Positions 51,341 through 60,649 of a DNA stretch of 64,000 bases are shown here, piece by piece. The stretch spans positions 248,001 to 312,000 of the forward strand of contig JADJWX010000002.1 of assembly GCA_016716135.1 (NCBI GenBank), written 5' to 3'. This DNA is from Lewinellaceae bacterium. GTDB lineage: Bacteria > Bacteroidota > Bacteroidia > Chitinophagales > Saprospiraceae. A program made the translations under genes and the position numbers. Below the pieces are notes generated by a model. That model did no database searches. It had not been told where the DNA came from and saw only the letters and a program-made list of their open reading frames with translations. Numbering within the stretch: position 1 is the stretch's first letter; every line of letters starts with the position of its first letter.

Positions 51341-53224
51341 TCAGGAGTACATGGCTTCAATTTCTGCCTGGAATTTATCCAGAATAACCCGGCGTTTCAA
51401 TTTCATCGTCGGTGTAAGTTCGGCCTGGGAGCCGTCGGCTTTGACCGGCTCCCAGGGTTCGGCCAGCAGCGTAAATTTCCGGACCTGTTCGTATTTGCTG
51501 AGTTGTTCGTTGAGCCGTTCGAGCAGCATCTCATAGCGGCGCTGAACCGGCTGCTGCCGGAGCATGTCTGCCAGGTTGGTCCAGGCAATATCGTGCCGTT
51601 GACACCAGTCGCGCAGGCCTTCTTCAGCCGGCACCAACAATGCCGATACAAATTTCACATCATCGCCGACCACCATGGCCTGTTCCACCAGGTAGTGTTC
51701 CCGGAGTGCCGATTCGATAGGGGCGGGGGCCACGTATTTGCCATGGCTGGTTTTCAACAATTCCTTTTTTCGGTCGGTGATTTTGAGATATTTCTGTCCA
51801 TTTTTCGCTTCCACCCAGGTGCCGATATCACCGGTGGCGAACCAGCGTTCGCCGTCGATATCCCGGAAAACTTCGGCTGTTTGTTCCGGTTGTTTGAAAT
51901 ACCCAACCATCACGCCGGGACTTTTTGCAAGGATTTCACCTTCGCCGGGCCGGTAGTCGGAACTGGGTTCAATGCGTATCGTCACACCATCGAGCAGCGG
52001 ACCGACGGTGCCGAGCGAGGCGCCTCCGGGTTCGGGCCGGTTGAAACTCAGCGCCGGGGCTGCTTCCGTCATGCCGTAACCTTCGCGCACCTGTATCCCG
52101 GCTGCATTGAACGTGCGCATCACGCGAACCGGGCAGGCACTTGCGCCGGTGATGATCGTTTTGACGCATCCGCCGAGGGCTGCGCGCCATTTGCTGAAAA
52201 TGAGCCGGTCTGCTATTTTCCATTTCAGCGCGGCCAGGCCGGATGGTTTGTAGTCGAAATACCAGTTGTCGGTAAGGTTTAGTGCCCAGAAAAAGAGCCA
52301 GCGTTTTGGCCCACTCAGTTCAAGGCCTTTCGCTACGATTTTTTCATAAACTTTTTCCAGCAAACGCGGTACCGTCGTGAAATAATGCGGGCGAATAGCG
52401 CGTAAATCGCCGTTTTCGCCCCCGAGATTGTCGGTGCCGGTAAAGGTCACGCTACCGCCGAAGGCTGTGAAGGCATACACGGCAACCCGTTCAAAAATAT
52501 GGCTGACCGGCAGGAAGCTGAGCACGCGGTCGCCGGGTTCGAAGGGCAGGAATTTGCGGAGCGCTTCAATGTTGAAAACGGCATTGGTATGCGTGAGCAT
52601 CACGCCTTTGGGGTTGCCGGTGGTGCCGGAGGTATACACCAGCGTCATTACCTGGTCGGGGCGTATGGTGGCTTTGATGCGTTCGACTTCGGGGTAAATT
52701 TCGTACGACAGGCTGGCGGGTGCTTCCGGGGTGTCTGCCGGTTGTTCGGCCGATACGCCGGTTGGTTCCGGCCCCAGCAAGACACTCCAGTGTCGCACAC
52801 CCGGGTGTTGGCCAAAGCTGAAAATTTCGATCAAACCGGGCAGATTGGCTTTGGCGGCGAACACTTTTTCGTACAAGTCGCCCTCCCCGACGAAGCAGTA
52901 TTTTGCTTCGGATTCCTGCAGAATGTATTGATATTCCCGGGCGCTGATGGTAGGGTACATCGGCACATTGAGCACCCCGATTTGCCCCATGGCAAACTCC
53001 AGAACCACCCAGTCCGGGCTGGTTTGATACACCACAGTGGCTACCTTATCACCCGGTTGCAGGCCCAGTTCAAGCAGGCCACGGCTTGCCCGGTTGACGC
53101 GGCGCACCATTTCGGCGGTCGAAAAATACTGCCATTGTCCGGCCACTTTGTGCCCAAAGGCTTTTTCCTGTGGGAATGATTCCAGTTGGTCGTAGAGATA
53201 GTCGAATAACCTTTTTTCCTGCAT
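51341..53224 (-). CDS. long-chain acyl-CoA synthetase (AMP-forming)
   Basis: The protein has 627 residues, of the long ~600-residue FadD/ACSL class. The P-loop-like AMP motif is LVYTSGTTGNPKGVMLTHTN. Further motifs are SFLPVSHIFER, GYGMTEAAPALSFN, and the ATP/Mg Asp in WFATGDIGTW with KITDRKKELLKTSHGKYVAP. It activates fatty acids to acyl-CoA with ATP, for lipid synthesis or beta-oxidation. No signal peptide is present; it is probably membrane-associated at the cytoplasmic face. It ends 11 bp from the convergent pentapeptide-repeat gene. Confidence 0.95.
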   Translation of the reverse strand: MQEKRLFDYLYDQLESFPQEKAFGHKVAGQWQYFSTAEMVRRVNRASRGLLELGLQPGDKVATVVYQTSPDWVVLEFAMGQIGVLNVPMYPTISAREYQYILQESEAKYCFVGEGDLYEKVFAAKANLPGLIEIFSFGQHPGVRHWSVLLGPEPTGVSAEQPADTPEAPASLSYEIYPEVERIKATIRPDQVMTLVYTSGTTGNPKGVMLTHTNAVFNIEALRKFLPFEPGDRVLSFLPVSHIFERVAVYAFTAFGGSVTFTGTDNLGGENGDLRAIRPHYFTTVPRLLEKVYEKIVAKGLELSGPKRWLFFWALNLTDNWYFDYKPSGLAALKWKIADRLIFSKWRAALGGCVKTIITGASACPVRVMRTFNAAGIQVREGYGMTEAAPALSFNRPEPGGASLGTVGPLLDGVTIRIEPSSDYRPGEGEILAKSPGVMVGYFKQPEQTAEVFRDIDGERWFATGDIGTWVEAKNGQKYLKITDRKKELLKTSHGKYVAPAPIESALREHYLVEQAMVVGDDVKFVSALLVPAEEGLRDWCQRHDIAWTNLADMLRQQPVQRRYEMLLERLNEQLSKYEQVRKFTLLAEPWEPVKADGSQAELTPTMKLKRRVILDKFQAEIEAMYS

Positions 53225-53854
53225 TTGACAATAGAATTACACTACACCTTAAAATTTAAAACAATTTGACTTTTTAACGGCCTGGCCATGGAGCGGAATA
53301 AAAACGGCGCTAAAATGCGCAAAAATATCTTTGTGTCCTAACCGCAACCTTTGCCGAAGGGCGCACAGCACTTTCGCCATTTTGTTTGGCAAACTACCCG
53401 AAGTGGTGCGGTTCAACAGAATAAAATTTATGCGATTCAATTATAAACAAAAAATTTAGCTTATTTTCTTTCCTTAAACATTTGTTTTTAACCCCATTTT
53501 GCCGGATATTTGTTACTCTTTTGGGAAAGCGTGCCTTTTCGTCCGGTCAACCAAGTGCTTCGACCGATAATCCTACCGAAAAGGGCTTCGAAAAATGATT
53601 TTGTGGAATTTTATTACACGGCAAGCCGTTTCTTAGGTTGTCGTGTTACTTGTTGTCTGGCTTTTTGTCCTGGAATTTGGTTGGTCTTAAATAATCGAAG
53701 GACATAAAATGGCAGCAACGCAAGGTTGTCCCGACGCTATTTTGCGGCCTTGAAACGCGCCGTAAAACGTCAGGCTTTTTGCCTTGAATACCCCGAAAAC
53801 CGGGAACCCAAGCCAACCCTGATTGAAAACGTATTTAGTCAAACAGCAGGCAGG
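53225..53854. other. 630-bp intergenic region without a supported gene
   Basis: This is the divergent gap between the acyl-CoA synthetase and the TPR protein. It is more A/T-rich than its neighbours around 53440–53510. The short ORFs in it have no signal peptide or family resemblance. No long palindrome was seen. It presumably carries both promoters; no convincing -33/-7 pair was found. Confidence 0.5.
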
Positions 53855-54895
53855 ATGAATACTACAACACAATTTTTAAAATTGATTTTTAAGGGTCGAC
53901 TTGAGTTCGGTAACCCGCGTACGTTTGAGATGGTGCTGCGCCACTGGCAAAACCGTTTGGAAACGTATTTCAAATCAGATATTCTGTTTAAAGCGGAAGA
54001 TGTGTTTTCGGAAGAAGACTATTCCCTGACGGTGCCGCAACAGAAGATCATGCATTCTGAAAAAGCTTACCGCAGCACAACGGCGCTTTTGGAAGAGATC
54101 GCTCAATTTGCCGTGGCCGGGAATATCTGGGCCTGGTGTATCGACGACGGCAGCCTGCTGGATACCCAGAATATTGAGCCGGATTCTGACAAAGTCGCGG
54201 TACAGGAATACCGGCGCGGGCGCACGCTTATCGAAGAGGGCGGAAAAGAATTGGAAGCCACCGAAGCCCTTAGCCGGGCTATTGAAAAATACGAGCGCCA
54301 TGCACTGGCCTACGAACGCCGGGGCTATGTGAATTATAAATTGAAAAATTTTAACGATGCGCTGCGCGATTTCTCGAAGAGCATCCGCTTTAACCCGAAC
54401 AACCCCGATGCGTATTACGGAAGCGGCAAAATCAAAATGTTGAAAAACGAGTGGGATGGCGCATTTCTGGACTTTGAGAAAGCGGTTAAGTCATCCCTGG
54501 CGTTGCAGCCCTTGCATTGGCTTGCCCGGTTGAAAAAAGGCGAATGCCTTTTTCACGCTAAAAAATACAAAGAAGCGGCCTACGAATTGCGGTTGTACCT
54601 GAAACGCAACTTTCCGGAAGACGACCCCAACTTTCCACGCCGCCGCCGTGCCGCATATTTATTGGGTAAAGCGCTGCTGGCGCTGAACGATGCACCTGCG
54701 GCGTTGGAAGCGTTCGACCAAACGCTGTCGTACCCCTCGGGTATAGAATTGGTGCCGGAGGCCGACGGGCTGTTGCAGCGCGCGATCGCAATGCACCGTA
54801 TTGGTAAGCCTGAATATGCGTTTGACCTGCAAGCAGCTGCAAAAATGGGCTCCACGGAAGCAGCCCGTTTGCTGGAGGAATGGCAGGCGGCATAG
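53855..54895 (+). CDS. TPR-repeat protein
   Basis: The protein has 346 residues; the start at 53855 (MNTTTQFLKLIFKGRLEFG) is preferred over an upstream ATG at 53726 that adds a basic, unrelated stretch. The N-terminal ~130 residues are a domain I do not recognise (NPRTFEMVLRHWQNRLETY, SEEDYSLTVPQQK). From ~155 there are TPR units (EALSRAIEKYERHALAYERRG, DALRDFSKSIRFNPNNPDAYY, and two further weaker ones), and the C-terminus ends like Sel1/TPR repeats (AFDLQAAAKMGSTEAARLL). No signal peptide is present, so it is cytoplasmic. It is probably a protein-interaction factor; partner unknown. Confidence 0.85.
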   Translation: MNTTTQFLKLIFKGRLEFGNPRTFEMVLRHWQNRLETYFKSDILFKAEDVFSEEDYSLTVPQQKIMHSEKAYRSTTALLEEIAQFAVAGNIWAWCIDDGSLLDTQNIEPDSDKVAVQEYRRGRTLIEEGGKELEATEALSRAIEKYERHALAYERRGYVNYKLKNFNDALRDFSKSIRFNPNNPDAYYGSGKIKMLKNEWDGAFLDFEKAVKSSLALQPLHWLARLKKGECLFHAKKYKEAAYELRLYLKRNFPEDDPNFPRRRRAAYLLGKALLALNDAPAALEAFDQTLSYPSGIELVPEADGLLQRAIAMHRIGKPEYAFDLQAAAKMGSTEAARLLEEWQAA

Positions 54896-54996
54896 GCAGA
54901 AACACATACTGTCTTAATTGGGATTCATTCCCCGGCAAGTTTTTGGGCAGCATTCCACAGCCTTTATACGTTCCGCCAAAAACCGGAACCCGCAAA

Positions 54997-55025
54997 CCGC
55001 CCGGTGTGTTGTTCGCACCGGGCGG
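54997..55025. promoter_or_regulatory. hairpin and -7-like element before the Wzz-like gene
   Basis: CCGCCCGGTG (54997–55006) pairs perfectly with 55016–55025 across a 9-nt loop. It is followed at 55037–55044 by TACTTTTG, a good TAnnTTTG element, 28 bp upstream of the 55073 start. The hairpin may end the upstream TPR transcript or act as an operator; it lacks a T-run. Confidence 0.4.
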
Positions 55026-55072
55026 CTTGTATTTCCTACTTTTGCGCCCCAATTCATACTCGATCAAAAAAT

Positions 55073-56206
55073 ATGGAAAACCGCGACAACCTTCTTGGGG
55101 TCTTGCAAACCATCTACCGATGGCGCAAAACAATCCGAAACGTTTGCATTTTGGCCCTGGCCATTAGTATTGGATTGTCTCTGTTGCTCGATAATTTTTA
55201 TCAGGCCACTACCATTTTTTACCCCGCCAGCCCGCGTTTGGCTAACCCGGAACTGATGTTTGGCAATACCGGCCAGGTAACGGACTATTACGGCTCCGAT
55301 CGCGATCTGGACCGCTTGTCGGAGATTGCTGTAAGCAAAGAGCTGGAAGACTTCATGGTGCAGCAGTTCAAGTTATACGCCCATTATGGCATCGACTCGG
55401 CAAGTAAACAGGGGCCCTTCAAGGTGCGTCAGGTTTTTCGCGGATTGTACAATGTGCAGAAAAATAAAAACGATGCGATCGAGCTTAATATGGAGGATAC
55501 GGACCCCCGGCTGGCAGCTGAAATGGCCAATGCTGCCCGCCGGAAAATTGATGCTATCGCCCAGCGGCTGATCAAGGAAAGCCAGGGGACCCTGCTCAAG
55601 GCTTTCGAGGGCAACATTAATCGAAAAAAAGCCGAACTGGAACTCCTGGGAGACAGTTTGCGCCGGACGCAGGCGCAATACGGTATCTATGCGCCAACAG
55701 CTCAGGGGGAGCAACTTTCGGAACAATTGACCAAGGCCGAGTCCGAAATTGCGCGGAACAAAGCCAAACTGGAGGTCCTGGAACCTGACACCCGGATTCC
55801 GCGGGATACCATCGCCTACATTCGGGCTAACCTGAAAGCATATGAGCGGCAACGCCAGCAACTCATGAATACTGCATCCGGAGCCGGAAGCGACAACATG
55901 ACCATCAAACGGTTCAATGAGGGCTCGCCGCAGATTGCGGTGTTGCAGGACCTGCACTTTCAGTCGCGCAAACAATTGAGCTACGACCTGGAGCGCTACA
56001 ACCAAATTCTGGCAACCTACAACACGGATATTCCAGCGGTGCTGGTGGTCGAAACAGCCGAAGTGCCGCTGGTCAAAAGCCGGCCTAAACGGAGCATTAT
56101 CGTTTTGGCATCGCTGGTTGGCGCCTTTTTATTTGCGGTGTTTGCCGCTCTGGTTGCCGATTCGTATAAAGACATTCGCTGGAATGAAATTAAGGGGACA
56201 GCATGA
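55073..56206 (+). CDS. Wzz/GumC-type polysaccharide chain-length protein
   Basis: The protein has 377 residues from the ATG at 55073. A cytoplasmic N-terminus leads to a first membrane helix (~22–42, VCILALAISIGLSLLL). A large periplasmic part includes the Wzz-like SPRLANPELMFG region and coiled-coil segments (KAFEGNINRKKAELELLGDSLRR, LTKAESEIARNKAKLEVLEP). A second helix near the end (SIIVLASLVGAFLFAVFAALVA) is followed by a short tail. No kinase domain is attached. Such proteins set the length of surface or exopolysaccharide chains. The O-antigen-ligase-like gene lies 48 bp downstream, so they form a unit. Confidence 0.85.
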   Translation: MENRDNLLGVLQTIYRWRKTIRNVCILALAISIGLSLLLDNFYQATTIFYPASPRLANPELMFGNTGQVTDYYGSDRDLDRLSEIAVSKELEDFMVQQFKLYAHYGIDSASKQGPFKVRQVFRGLYNVQKNKNDAIELNMEDTDPRLAAEMANAARRKIDAIAQRLIKESQGTLLKAFEGNINRKKAELELLGDSLRRTQAQYGIYAPTAQGEQLSEQLTKAESEIARNKAKLEVLEPDTRIPRDTIAYIRANLKAYERQRQQLMNTASGAGSDNMTIKRFNEGSPQIAVLQDLHFQSRKQLSYDLERYNQILATYNTDIPAVLVVETAEVPLVKSRPKRSIIVLASLVGAFLFAVFAALVADSYKDIRWNEIKGTA

Positions 56207-56254
56207 TGCCTGGCTTTCCTGAAATGGAGTAACCGTCTATTGTTTGACAAACTG

Positions 56255-57706
56255 ATGCGTTTCCGACCTGACATATTCCTGGCGCTTCCTGCCAACCACC
56301 CGCAGCGCTGGCTGGTGGGCGCTTTGCTCCTGCTCCTGTTGGGTTGCCTAAGTGCTGCCATTTTTCAGCAAATGTGGTGGCTTGCCGGCATCCCGGTAGC
56401 GGCTTTGGTTTTGTGGTTGGCGGTGGTCGATTTCAGGAAGATATTTTTCCTGATGTTGGCCTGTATTCCACTGTCTATTGAGATGGAGCTGCCGGGCGGG
56501 CTGGGCACCGATCTGCCTTCCGAGCCGCTGATGTGGCTGCTGACTCTGGTTTCGACCGGTTGGTTTTTGCGGAACTGGCGAACGGTGGATGCGCGTTTTT
56601 TACGCCACCCGGTTTCGCTGGCCCTGCTGGCGCATTTGGTCTGGACCACCGTTGCGGTGCTTGTGTCTACCGACTTTTTGGTGTCGTTCAAATTTCTGTT
56701 GGCAAAAGGCTGGTACGTCCTGGTTTTTTACCTGCTTGCGGCGCATTTATTGCAGGAGGCACGCGATTTTAAAAAGTTCCTGTGGTGGTTTTTTATTCCC
56801 CTGCTGTTTACGGTGCTGACCGTTTTGGCGCGCCATGCGCCGCATGGCTTTTCGTTCCGGGAGGTGAATTATGTCATGGGGCCGTTTTACCGCAATCATG
56901 TGATGTACGCCTGCCTGCTCGCGATCTTTCTGCCTTTTGTCTGGTATGGCACCTATTGGTACCGGCGCTATTCCGGCCTCTGGTGGTTGCTGGTGTTCGG
57001 GGTGGTTGTGTTGCTGTTCGGGATCAACTTTGCCTACACACGGGCCGCATACGTCGCCTTGCTGGCGGCTGTGGGGATTTACTGGCTGATCCGCCGCAAA
57101 CTCATTAAAATCAGCATGCTCGCGTTCACCCTGGTGTTTACGGCATTGGTAGTGACGGTGACCAGCCGTGACAACTGGCTGGCATTCGCCCCCGATTACG
57201 AACGGGCGGTTTCACATACCCGTTTTGACAATTTGCTGGAGGCAACGACCAAACTGGAGGATATTTCCATCATGGAGCGGGTATATCGTTGGGTAGCTGC
57301 GGCCTACATGATCCGGGACAGGCCGTACACAGGCTTCGGGCCCGGCAATTTTTATTTTAATTACCGGAATTACACCGTTAGCAGTTTTAAAACTTATGTG
57401 AGCGACAACCCTGAGCGCTCCGGGATACATAATTATTACCTGATGGTTACGGTGGAGCAGGGTGTACCCGGGCTGGTATTTTTTTTAATTTTTTGCCTGG
57501 TAACCATATTTAAAGGCCAGCAAATTTACCATAACACGCCCAATACCGGTCGCCGCCGGGTGCTGGTGGCCGCCTTGCTGAGTTTTATGCTTATCGCAAT
57601 GCTGATGTTGATGAACGATTTTGTGGAAACCGACAAAATCGGCTCCCTGTTTTTTATTTGCGCAGCCATTATCGTAAACACCGATCTGCAACGCAATAAA
57701 AAATAA
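56255..57706 (+). CDS. O-antigen ligase/polymerase-like membrane protein (Wzy_C)
   Basis: The protein has ~483 residues from the ATG at 56255; a TTG at 56240 is the alternative start. It has about ten to twelve membrane helices, beginning WLVGALLLLLLGCLSAAIF. The large periplasmic loop holds the Wzy_C signature: DRPYTGFGPGNFYFNYRNY with the conserved GxGxGNF-type motif, then HNYYLMVTVEQGVPGLVFF with the conserved His. It should polymerise or attach polysaccharide units on the periplasmic side. It is paired with the Wzz-like gene upstream. No glycosyltransferases lie within this window. Confidence 0.9.
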   Translation: MRFRPDIFLALPANHPQRWLVGALLLLLLGCLSAAIFQQMWWLAGIPVAALVLWLAVVDFRKIFFLMLACIPLSIEMELPGGLGTDLPSEPLMWLLTLVSTGWFLRNWRTVDARFLRHPVSLALLAHLVWTTVAVLVSTDFLVSFKFLLAKGWYVLVFYLLAAHLLQEARDFKKFLWWFFIPLLFTVLTVLARHAPHGFSFREVNYVMGPFYRNHVMYACLLAIFLPFVWYGTYWYRRYSGLWWLLVFGVVVLLFGINFAYTRAAYVALLAAVGIYWLIRRKLIKISMLAFTLVFTALVVTVTSRDNWLAFAPDYERAVSHTRFDNLLEATTKLEDISIMERVYRWVAAAYMIRDRPYTGFGPGNFYFNYRNYTVSSFKTYVSDNPERSGIHNYYLMVTVEQGVPGLVFFLIFCLVTIFKGQQIYHNTPNTGRRRVLVAALLSFMLIAMLMLMNDFVETDKIGSLFFICAAIIVNTDLQRNKK

Positions 57707-57758
57707 ACCCAATTTTCACCTTCTCCGAAAGTTGTGCCCTCTGCCCTCCGCCCTAAAA

Positions 57759-58355
57759 TCACGCCCGGTCGCAGCGTTCGATCGGCGAGCAGTTGTCCAG
57801 CAGCAGATTCCCCCGGTAATGAAATAAGGCGCCGGGTGCGAAATACGCTTCGAAAGTGATATACTGCATATTGTGGTTGGGGACAAACTGGAATTTATAC
57901 GCTTTCCATCCCGAATGGTCGATCAGGGTGGAGGTGGCGAGCAGTTGTTGTTTCGTCTTGCCGGTGCTACCCCAAATGCGCAGCCGGGTAGGGTGGTTGT
58001 AGCCGACATATTGGGCGGTGTGCGCCAGGTGGATGGTGATGGTGTAGCATGTGCCTGATTGCAGCGTCTCCGGCAGGCGCTGGGAAATGTCTTCCCGGGT
58101 GCCGTCTTCCCGGGTTACCAGCGCCACACAGGTGTTGCCTTCCTGCGCCGGCACATGCACTCCCCAGGCCCCGGGCATGATGTCGGGCGTACTGCCGCGG
58201 GTGTACGACGCCCAGCCATCGGGGCAGGCCGAAGCGCGTGGCGCATCTTCAAAGGAGGAGTTTTTTAAATAAATTTTTCCATCGCCTGCGGGTGCGGCAG
58301 GGCCCTGCCAAAGTGCGGCCAGACAAGTAAAAAGTAAAATACCCGGGGTGGTCAT
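57759..58355 (-). CDS. secreted jelly-roll (NSSFED) domain protein
   Basis: The protein has 198 residues from the ATG at 58355, with a signal peptide (TTPGILLFTCLAALWQGPAAPA). The mature part is a single beta-sandwich resembling carbohydrate-binding modules found in Saprospiria surface proteins: YLKNSSFED … PDGWASY, PDIMPGAWGV, NTCVALVTREDGT, ISQRLPETLQSGTCYTITIHLA, LRIWGSTGK and a final GNLLLDNCSPI. In related proteins this domain usually precedes an OmpA-like or sorting domain; here it stands alone and ends with no anchor. A ligand-binding role is inference. Confidence 0.8.
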   Translation of the reverse strand: MTTPGILLFTCLAALWQGPAAPAGDGKIYLKNSSFEDAPRASACPDGWASYTRGSTPDIMPGAWGVHVPAQEGNTCVALVTREDGTREDISQRLPETLQSGTCYTITIHLAHTAQYVGYNHPTRLRIWGSTGKTKQQLLATSTLIDHSGWKAYKFQFVPNHNMQYITFEAYFAPGALFHYRGNLLLDNCSPIERCDRA

Positions 58356-58559
58356 AGACAAAAAATCAAAGGAGCGATTGAACGCAGGATTTCAGGCAAA
58401 GGTATTGGCTAATTCCTGTTTTGCGGAAATATCCTTCCCGAACAGGTACTTTTCCGGCGGGGGAACAACCTTTTTTTAACTGAAAAGCGGCAACTTTGCC
58501 AGCCAAATTTATCCGGCGCCAAACACATATGCCGAAAACAGCCAAGCATCAGCCTTTTT

Positions 58560-59414
58560 ATGCCACGAACTAAACCAACGTACCTCTATGCTGTCGCCAG
58601 TGTGGCGATGGTCTTGTTTATGGTGGGTTTTTTTGCCCTCACGGCATTGCATGGCCGGAAACTGGTGGTACTGTTCAAGGAAAAAGTGGATATCTGGCTG
58701 GAAGTACGCCCCAATACGCCACAGGAGGAAATCGGCCGGATCATTCAGGACCTGCGGCAGCAGCCCTTCATCAAACCGGAATCAATTACCTATATCACCC
58801 GCGAACAGGCTGCCGCCATCATGCGGGAAGACCTTGGCGATGAAAGCCTGATGGAGGACATCCCTAACCTGATGCGCGATGTGGTGCGCTTCAACGTACA
58901 GGCCGACTTTTTTCGGGAAGACAGCCTGCGCCAATGGCGGGAAACCCTCCGGCAGGATACCGTGATTTCCGAATTGTATGTCGAAGCCGCCAATACCAGC
59001 AACATCGGACGCAATATTGAAAATATTGGTTACTTAACATTGGGGCTGGGTTTTTTACTCATCTTTGCGGCCGTAACGCTCATTCACAATACGATCCGAC
59101 TGGCTTTGTACACCAACCGGTTTGTGATAAAAAATCAGGAACTGGTGGGCGCCTCCTGGTCATTCATTAGCCGGCCGTTTATCCGTCGGGGCCTGCTCAA
59201 CGGCTTGTGGAGCGCCTTGCTTGCGATTGCCTTGCTCATCGGGATACTCAACTGGGCGCAACACCAGATACCCGAACTGGAGGACCTGGAGGACCTGAAC
59301 GGAATCCTGGCCATTTTCACCGGCCTGATTGGCCTGGGCGTGTTGATTTCCGGATTGAGCACCTATTTTGTTGTGACAAAATTTCTGCGCATGCGCGTAG
59401 ATGACCTTTATTAA
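58560..59414 (+). CDS. ftsX: cell division protein FtsX (ABC-transporter-type permease)
   Basis: The protein has 284 residues. The first helix lies at ~8–28 (YAVASVAMVLFMVGFFAL). The periplasmic FtsX-ECD is at ~30–150 with KVDIWLEVRPNTPQEEI and the YITREQAAAIMRED stretch. Then come three helices of the FtsX permease domain (IENIGYLTLGLGFLLIFAAV, WSALLAIALLIGILNW, LNGILAIFTGLIGLGVLIS) with NTIRLALYTNRFVIKNQELVGAS between them. With FtsE it controls peptidoglycan hydrolases at the septum. ftsX–DUF3098–uppP is the usual order in Bacteroidota. ftsE is not in this window. Confidence 0.93.
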   Translation: MPRTKPTYLYAVASVAMVLFMVGFFALTALHGRKLVVLFKEKVDIWLEVRPNTPQEEIGRIIQDLRQQPFIKPESITYITREQAAAIMREDLGDESLMEDIPNLMRDVVRFNVQADFFREDSLRQWRETLRQDTVISELYVEAANTSNIGRNIENIGYLTLGLGFLLIFAAVTLIHNTIRLALYTNRFVIKNQELVGASWSFISRPFIRRGLLNGLWSALLAIALLIGILNWAQHQIPELEDLEDLNGILAIFTGLIGLGVLISGLSTYFVVTKFLRMRVDDLY

Positions 59415-59466
59415 ATACCGGATTGCCCCACCATGGCCCTTTAAACCGTTCATCCATTATTCAACT

Positions 59467-59835
59467 ATGGCAAAAAGAACACAAAAACAGTTTCAAAACA
59501 AACCTGCTGCCCGCAAGCAGGCACCGGCGCCGGCCCGGCGGAAAGACAAACAGGACAGCCTTTTTAGCGCCGGAAGGGAAGAGTTTATCTTTGGCCGTCA
59601 GAATTTTATCTGGATTGGAGTCGGGCTCGCACTGGTATGCCTCGGTTTGCTGGCTATGGCCGGAGGCTCCATGCCCGACGCAAATACCTGGGACCCGGAT
59701 ATCATTTACAGTTTTCGCCGCATTACCCTGGCGCCCTTCCTGATGGTAGCCGGTTTTGTGGTGGTTATTTATGGCATTTTTAAAAAATCAAACACGGAGG
59801 CAATTGCGCAACCAGATAATTCAACTGCTGAATGA
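59467..59835 (+). CDS. DUF3098 family membrane protein
   Basis: The protein has 122 residues from the ATG at 59467, 52 bp after ftsX. A basic, low-complexity N-terminus (RKQAPAPARRKDKQD) is followed by FIFGRQNFIWIGVGLALVCLGLLAMAGG and a second helix LAPFLMVAGFVVVIYGIF, the two-helix form of DUF3098. The motif GGSMPDANTWDPDIIYSFRR between the helices is typical. Function unknown, but its fixed place between ftsX and uppP suggests a cell-envelope role. Its stop overlaps the uppP start by 4 bp. Confidence 0.92.
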   Translation: MAKRTQKQFQNKPAARKQAPAPARRKDKQDSLFSAGREEFIFGRQNFIWIGVGLALVCLGLLAMAGGSMPDANTWDPDIIYSFRRITLAPFLMVAGFVVVIYGIFKKSNTEAIAQPDNSTAE

Positions 59836-60647
59836 GTCTTTTCCATGCCATAATTCTGGCAATAATTGAGGGATTGACGGAGTTCCTGCCGGTCTCGTCT
59901 ACCGGGCATATGATTATCGGCTCGGCCACCATGGGTATCGCTGCCAATCCTTTTGTCAAAGTTTTTACCGTAGCTATTCAGTTTGGGGCTATTTTATCTG
60001 TGTTGGTGCTGTACTGGCAGCGCTTTCTTCAAAGCCTGGACTTTTACTACAAACTGTTCATTGCCTTTCTGCCCGCCGTCTTTTTCGGTTTTTTCCTGAA
60101 GCCCTATGTTGATGAGCTGTTGGAGCATGTTGAAGTTGTTGGCCTGGCCCTTATTGCCGGTGGTATTTTGTTTCTCTTTCTCGATGATGTATTTGTGCGC
60201 CGTAGCCAGCTTGACTCGGATATCAGCCATATCACGACGCGGCGGGCCTTTAAAATCGGCTTGTTTCAGGTGATTGCCATGGTGCCGGGCGTCAGCCGGT
60301 CGGCAGCGACCATCATCGGCGGCCTGACGCAGAACCTCTCGCCAAAAACTGCGGCGGAGTTTTCGTTTTTCCTGGCGGTACCTACCATGTTCGGCGCAAC
60401 CTGTAAAACCCTCTGGGAATACTTTTGGCACGAAGGCGGCCATTTTACCCGCGACGAAGTGGTATTGCTGACGGTGGGCAATATCGTGGCCTTTATCGTT
60501 GCCATGATTGCCATCCGGGCCTTTATTCAATACCTAACCAAACACGGCTTCAAATGGTTTGGCTATTACCGCATTGTGGTTGGCCTGATCATCCTGGTCC
60601 TTTGGGCTTTTGGTTATTTTGAAGACGTAGACGTTGCCCATTTTTAA
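59832..60647 (+). CDS. uppP: undecaprenyl-diphosphate phosphatase UppP (BacA)
   Basis: The protein has 271 residues and about eight membrane helices. The two family motifs are present: EGLTEFLPVSSTGHMII near the N-terminus, with catalytic Glu and the Ser-rich loop, and MVPGVSRSAATIIGGL with the catalytic Arg near 165. It recycles undecaprenyl diphosphate to the monophosphate carrier for peptidoglycan and polysaccharide synthesis, and high dosage is known to give bacitracin resistance. It is coupled to the DUF3098 gene by a 4-bp overlap and lies 2 bp before ftcD. Confidence 0.96.
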   Translation: MSLFHAIILAIIEGLTEFLPVSSTGHMIIGSATMGIAANPFVKVFTVAIQFGAILSVLVLYWQRFLQSLDFYYKLFIAFLPAVFFGFFLKPYVDELLEHVEVVGLALIAGGILFLFLDDVFVRRSQLDSDISHITTRRAFKIGLFQVIAMVPGVSRSAATIIGGLTQNLSPKTAAEFSFFLAVPTMFGATCKTLWEYFWHEGGHFTRDEVVLLTVGNIVAFIVAMIAIRAFIQYLTKHGFKWFGYYRIVVGLIILVLWAFGYFEDVDVAHF

Positions 60648-60649
60648 CT

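Noticed and set aside
53510..53707. 65-residue ORF in the 630-bp gap
   Set aside because: It has no signal, no family resemblance and no supported start, and its composition is like non-coding DNA.
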